64,000 bases of DNA from assembly GCF_009807035.1 (NCBI RefSeq), contig NZ_WUBI01000003.1, positions 618,005 to 682,004 of the forward strand. Direction: 5' to 3'. Numbering within the stretch: position 1 is the stretch's first letter; each line of letters starts with the position of its first letter. This stretch comes from Paenibacillus dendrobii (GTDB lineage Bacteria > Bacillota > Bacilli > Paenibacillales > Paenibacillaceae). The notes beneath the pieces were generated by a model. The model had not been told where the DNA came from. It ran no database searches and saw nothing but the letters and a program-made list of their open reading frames with translations. Shown here one piece after another: positions 61,385-64,000 of this stretch. The translations under genes were made by a program, and so were the position numbers.

Positions 61385-62035
61385 ATGAAATGGACAAAAC
61401 GCATACTCGCCGTACTTATCATTATTGCATTGATTGGCGTATTTCCTAAGAATGAGGTTCATGCCCAAGATTCGACTATCAATCAGTTAGTTGTCCTGCC
61501 AACAGGCAATTATAACGTGAAGGAAGCCAATGCCATGATTGGACGGTTAGAAAGAATACCTGCTCCAGTCCTGAAAGCTTTGAATGATAAAGGCGTAAAA
61601 ATCATCCTGACCAACGACATTATCACCAATGAACCGGAACTGAAGTACCTGAAGGGACAAACGCCAAGAGGCTGGGAAGGTACTGGTTTAACTTGGGATG
61701 ACGTGCCTGGTGTCAGTGAGAAAAACGTTGTTGTCCGTATTGGTTATAGTAAAAAAGGCAAAGGCCATAATTCGTACAATCTGGAGATCCATGAAACCAT
61801 GCATGCTGTTGATCGTTTCGTATTCAACAATGCGAGTGACACGCAAGAGTTCAAGGATATTTTCAATAAAGAAGCTGGCGTGAACTATAACAACGATGGT
61901 TATATGTCGGTTTACCCCGTTGAATATTTTGCTGAAGCAGCGAGTATGTATCTGTACAATGAAACCACACAAAAGGAACTGAAAGAAAGCACTCCGTTAA
62001 CATACGATTACATGGACAAGCTTTTTAATAAATAA
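61385..62035 (+). CDS. Secreted Pro-Pro endopeptidase (PPEP/Zmp1 family metalloprotease)
   Basis: A 216-residue secreted zinc protease. The signal peptide has K-W-T-K-R, a hydrophobic core and probable cleavage after V-H-A (residue 27). The mature part has H-E-T-M-H (His136, Glu137, His140), Tyr177 and Glu184 (Y-F-A-E), matching by spacing the Y178/E185 pair of C. difficile PPEP-1. The segment G-W-E-G-T-G-L-T-W-D-D-V-P-G contains the family's conserved Trp. Members cleave between two prolines. ATG at 61385 is used, because ATG at 61376 directly abuts GGAGG. It is preceded by two c-di-GMP riboswitches and converges on a surface protein with P-L-P-P-A-P motifs. Confidence 0.92.
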   Translation: MKWTKRILAVLIIIALIGVFPKNEVHAQDSTINQLVVLPTGNYNVKEANAMIGRLERIPAPVLKALNDKGVKIILTNDIITNEPELKYLKGQTPRGWEGTGLTWDDVPGVSEKNVVVRIGYSKKGKGHNSYNLEIHETMHAVDRFVFNNASDTQEFKDIFNKEAGVNYNNDGYMSVYPVEYFAEAASMYLYNETTQKELKESTPLTYDYMDKLFNK

Positions 62036-62039
62036 TAAA

Positions 62040-62075
62040 AAGAAGGCCCCTCTATTAGAGGAGCCTTCTTCTTTT
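62040..62075. terminator. Bidirectional terminator between PPEP and the SLH protein gene
   Basis: The stem AAGAAGGC..CCTCT/AGAGG..GCCTTCTT is followed by CTTTT on + and has an A-rich flank on the other side. Confidence 0.85.
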
Positions 62076-62077
62076 AG

Positions 62078-64000
62078 TTAAGGATACACATGATCAGGTT
62101 TTACTTGTTCCCAAGTTTCCGTATCATCTGCATTTCTGCTGTAATCATGATAGTTGGTTGCTTCGAGCACATCCGCATAATACCATTTATCCTTCGTATT
62201 ATCCGGCCATACCTTCGCATCTGCATGAATACCTGCTGCCGTAACCTTGCGGTTCAATACACTGTTGATGAAAGCCATGGCTTCCGCCCGTGTAATGTAC
62301 TGATCCGGTCTGAATTTGCCATCCGGATATCCTTTGATCCATCCTTTATTCGCAGCAGATACGATGTACTTCTCAGCCCAATGGCCTTGGATGTCTGAGA
62401 ACAACGTATTCTTCTGCTCATCCAGATCATCGAATCTTGAAGCGATTGCGGCAAATTCTGCTCTTGTAATTTGACGACCCGGCTTGAATGTTCCATCCGG
62501 ATATCCTGTGATAATGCCCGCATTTTCCATGGTCGCGATGTTTTTGCTGGACCAGCGAGTTTGGGCAACATCCTTATACGTGCTTGTATTCTTGATGTAA
62601 TCACTGCGCGTTGCGTCATCCATCAAACGATAGAAGATAGCGGCTACCTCTTCGCGGCTGATGTTGTTCTCCGGTTTAATCATGCCATCCGGATATCCAT
62701 TGATATAGTTGTAATGGTTATCGGTATCCAGCTTAGGGGGCGCTGGCGGCAACGGTGTAACCGGCGGTGCAGGAGGCAGCGGAGTTATGCCGGAACCGCC
62801 TGATGATGAACCCGGATTGCTCGGAGTCACAGGACTGTTTTTCGTATAGTAGAAAATGTATTCCTGTCCGTCATTATCTTTGAACGTGTACTCATAGGTG
62901 GACTTTACCGGAGTATATCCGGAAACCGAAACGGCTGTTAATGTAGCGGTATCGCCAGCTTTGCCCTTCTTCGTGGTCGAAGCGGCCAACACCGTGCCTG
63001 TTCCCTGTTCCAGATACTTCACCGTAACTTCCTGATCCTTCACAACCGGCTTCTCAGCCTTGATGTAAGGAATGACATACTCCTGTTCAGGATTTGCATT
63101 GAACGTATAGGTATACGTTGGCAGCTCTGGATTGTAAACCGCATCACCCACCGTGATTGGTTCCGGCGTGATCGTGATCGTTTCATCCGGTCTGCCCGAG
63201 CGAGTCACATTCCCCAGTTCCTCACCCGTCTCTTTATCAACGAATTTCACCAGGACCTGCTGAACATTTTCGTCATTACCTTTTTTGTAGTAGATTGTGT
63301 GCTCCTGATCCGGTGCATCGGTAATGAGATATTCTTGGTGGAATTCGATGGGTGTATACACCGCATCGCTAACCGTAATCGGCTCCGCATCCCACTCAAG
63401 CTTCTTCCCTACCTCACCGCTAAGCGTTGTAGGTTCGATAAGATCAATATTCGTTTCTTGATCAACATGATGAATAAGAACGGTACGCTGCTCGGCTTCA
63501 GGAGTATCTTGGATGTAGTTGAAAATGTACTCCTGTTTCTCTTCAGCGGATACTGTGTAACTCACGGTGTATTCTGGCAACGTATATCCGTCAAAGTGCG
63601 GCGCCTCCAGCAGAATTTCCTGGCCTACTTCACCTTCGCGGGTCGTAGGTCCTTGAAGTTCTTGAGTTGTGCCCTTTACCAGGTACTTAATCGTAATGGT
63701 CCGCATTTCCTTAACCGGTTCGTTGGCTTTGTAGTAGAAGGTGTACTGTTGATCTGCTTTTGCAGTGAACGTGTACTTACCGTCTGTTTCCACTGCCGTG
63801 TAGCCTGCGATCACCGGTGGCGTCAGCGTAATCTCTTGATCCGTCACACCGTCTTTCGTCGTTGGAGCTTGGATCGGTTGATCCGTATCTTGATCCACGT
63901 AGTTGATCGTTACCGTTTGTTTGTTCGCTGTGTAGTACACGATGTGCTCTTGACCTTCTTTGTTCGTGAAGGTGTAGCTTTCAGTTGCGTTCACAGCGGT
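62078..64000 (-). CDS. MucBP-repeat, SLH-domain surface protein, partial (N-terminus outside window)
   Basis: At least 640 residues are seen; the frame stays open at the right edge, and the GTG at 63994 is internal. It has five full MucBP-type repeats of about 70-85 residues (each with x-Y-V-D-Q-x-T and ending Y-x-F-x-Y-Y/Y-I) plus part of a sixth. Then comes a Ser/Gly linker with P-L-P-P-A-P twice (62738-62782) and three SLH domains at the C-terminus (G-Y-P-D-G repeats, I-T-R-A-E). SLH domains attach to the pyruvylated wall polymer, and MucBP repeats extend ligand-binding regions outward. The linker motif is a likely PPEP cleavage site that would release the N-terminal part. Confidence 0.92.
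   Translation of the reverse strand, partial: TAVNATESYTFTNKEGQEHIVYYTANKQTVTINYVDQDTDQPIQAPTTKDGVTDQEITLTPPVIAGYTAVETDGKYTFTAKADQQYTFYYKANEPVKEMRTITIKYLVKGTTQELQGPTTREGEVGQEILLEAPHFDGYTLPEYTVSYTVSAEEKQEYIFNYIQDTPEAEQRTVLIHHVDQETNIDLIEPTTLSGEVGKKLEWDAEPITVSDAVYTPIEFHQEYLITDAPDQEHTIYYKKGNDENVQQVLVKFVDKETGEELGNVTRSGRPDETITITPEPITVGDAVYNPELPTYTYTFNANPEQEYVIPYIKAEKPVVKDQEVTVKYLEQGTGTVLAASTTKKGKAGDTATLTAVSVSGYTPVKSTYEYTFKDNDGQEYIFYYTKNSPVTPSNPGSSSGGSGITPLPPAPPVTPLPPAPPKLDTDNHYNYINGYPDGMIKPENNISREEVAAIFYRLMDDATRSDYIKNTSTYKDVAQTRWSSKNIATMENAGIITGYPDGTFKPGRQITRAEFAAIASRFDDLDEQKNTLFSDIQGHWAEKYIVSAANKGWIKGYPDGKFRPDQYITRAEAMAFINSVLNRKVTAAGIHADAKVWPDNTKDKWYYADVLEATNYHDYSRNADDTETWEQVKPDHVYP
62738..62782 (-). 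other. Tandem Pro-Pro endopeptidase recognition motifs in the linker
   Basis: Two P-L-P-P-A-P motifs (62765-62782 and 62738-62755) are separated by P-V-T in the segment between the MucBP repeats and the SLH domains. PPEP-2 of P. alvei is known to cleave P-L-P/P-V-P, so these differ by one residue. Confidence 0.75.

Noticed and set aside
1..64000. CRISPR arrays, tRNA/rRNA genes, insertion sequences and prophage genes
   Set aside because: No regularly spaced repeats, cloverleaf signatures, transposase or phage structural motifs were found.

Overview
The window looks like a chromosomal stretch of a Paenibacillus-type Bacillales (endospore-forming Firmicute). The evidence is AGGAGG-type ribosome sites with frequent TTG/GTG starts, YesMN-type regulator/kinase pairs, two LplA/LplB/YtcP-type sugar importers without their own ATPase, CtsR control of clpE, an SLH/MucBP surface protein and moderate GC. 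No rRNA, tRNA, CRISPR array, insertion sequence or prophage was seen.

Layout. 1-3.4 kb: end of an AraC-type response regulator, its histidine kinase, and a Gly-rich repeat protein. 3.5-10.4 kb: a pyridine-nucleotide-disulfide oxidoreductase under a Rex/Fnr-like operator pair, clpE with a CtsR operator, an HxlR regulator divergent from a nitroreductase, and two small lipoproteins, one frameshifted. 10.5-15.6 kb: a DUF4091 glycosidase-like protein, then zwf-gnd-tal (pentose phosphate pathway). 15.9-18.8 kb: HxlR regulator, DsrE-like protein, udk, MscS channel. 18.9-28.2 kb: a beta-galactoside use locus (membrane AraC regulator divergent from two permeases, a binding lipoprotein, a Gfo/Idh/MocA oxidoreductase and a GH35 beta-galactosidase). 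28.4-33.9 kb: AraC regulator, flavodoxin-fold oxidoreductase, ECF sigma/anti-sigma pair, a secreted protein, PadR-DUF2812. 34-45.7 kb: a second glycan locus (GH5, MerR, binding protein, two permeases, GH88 unsaturated glucuronyl hydrolase, membrane AraC regulator, second binding protein). 46-47.2 kb: an LCP cell-wall ligase.

47.3-54 kb: a 2-aminoethylphosphonate use operon (importer ATPase, fused permease, binding protein, phnW, phnX) divergent from a DeoR regulator, with a 412-bp repeat-bearing gap inside the operon. 54-57.4 kb: a translationally coupled operon ligase-VanXY-racemase in the gene order of VanC/VanG-type (D-Ala-D-Ser) glycopeptide resistance, but without adjacent vanRS and with a racemase carrying only a single N-terminal membrane helix. 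57.6-60.6 kb: a GH78-like alpha-L-rhamnosidase.

60.6-64 kb is the most striking part: two tandem c-di-GMP-I (GEMM) riboswitch aptamers, each followed by a terminator-like hairpin, precede a secreted Pro-Pro endopeptidase (PPEP/Zmp1 family). Convergent with it is a MucBP-SLH surface protein whose linker between the MucBP and SLH domains carries the motif PLPPAP twice. This resembles the PPEP-2/substrate pair of P. alvei and the c-di-GMP-controlled PPEP-1 of C. difficile. It suggests a c-di-GMP-controlled switch that releases an adhesin from the S-layer or cell wall.
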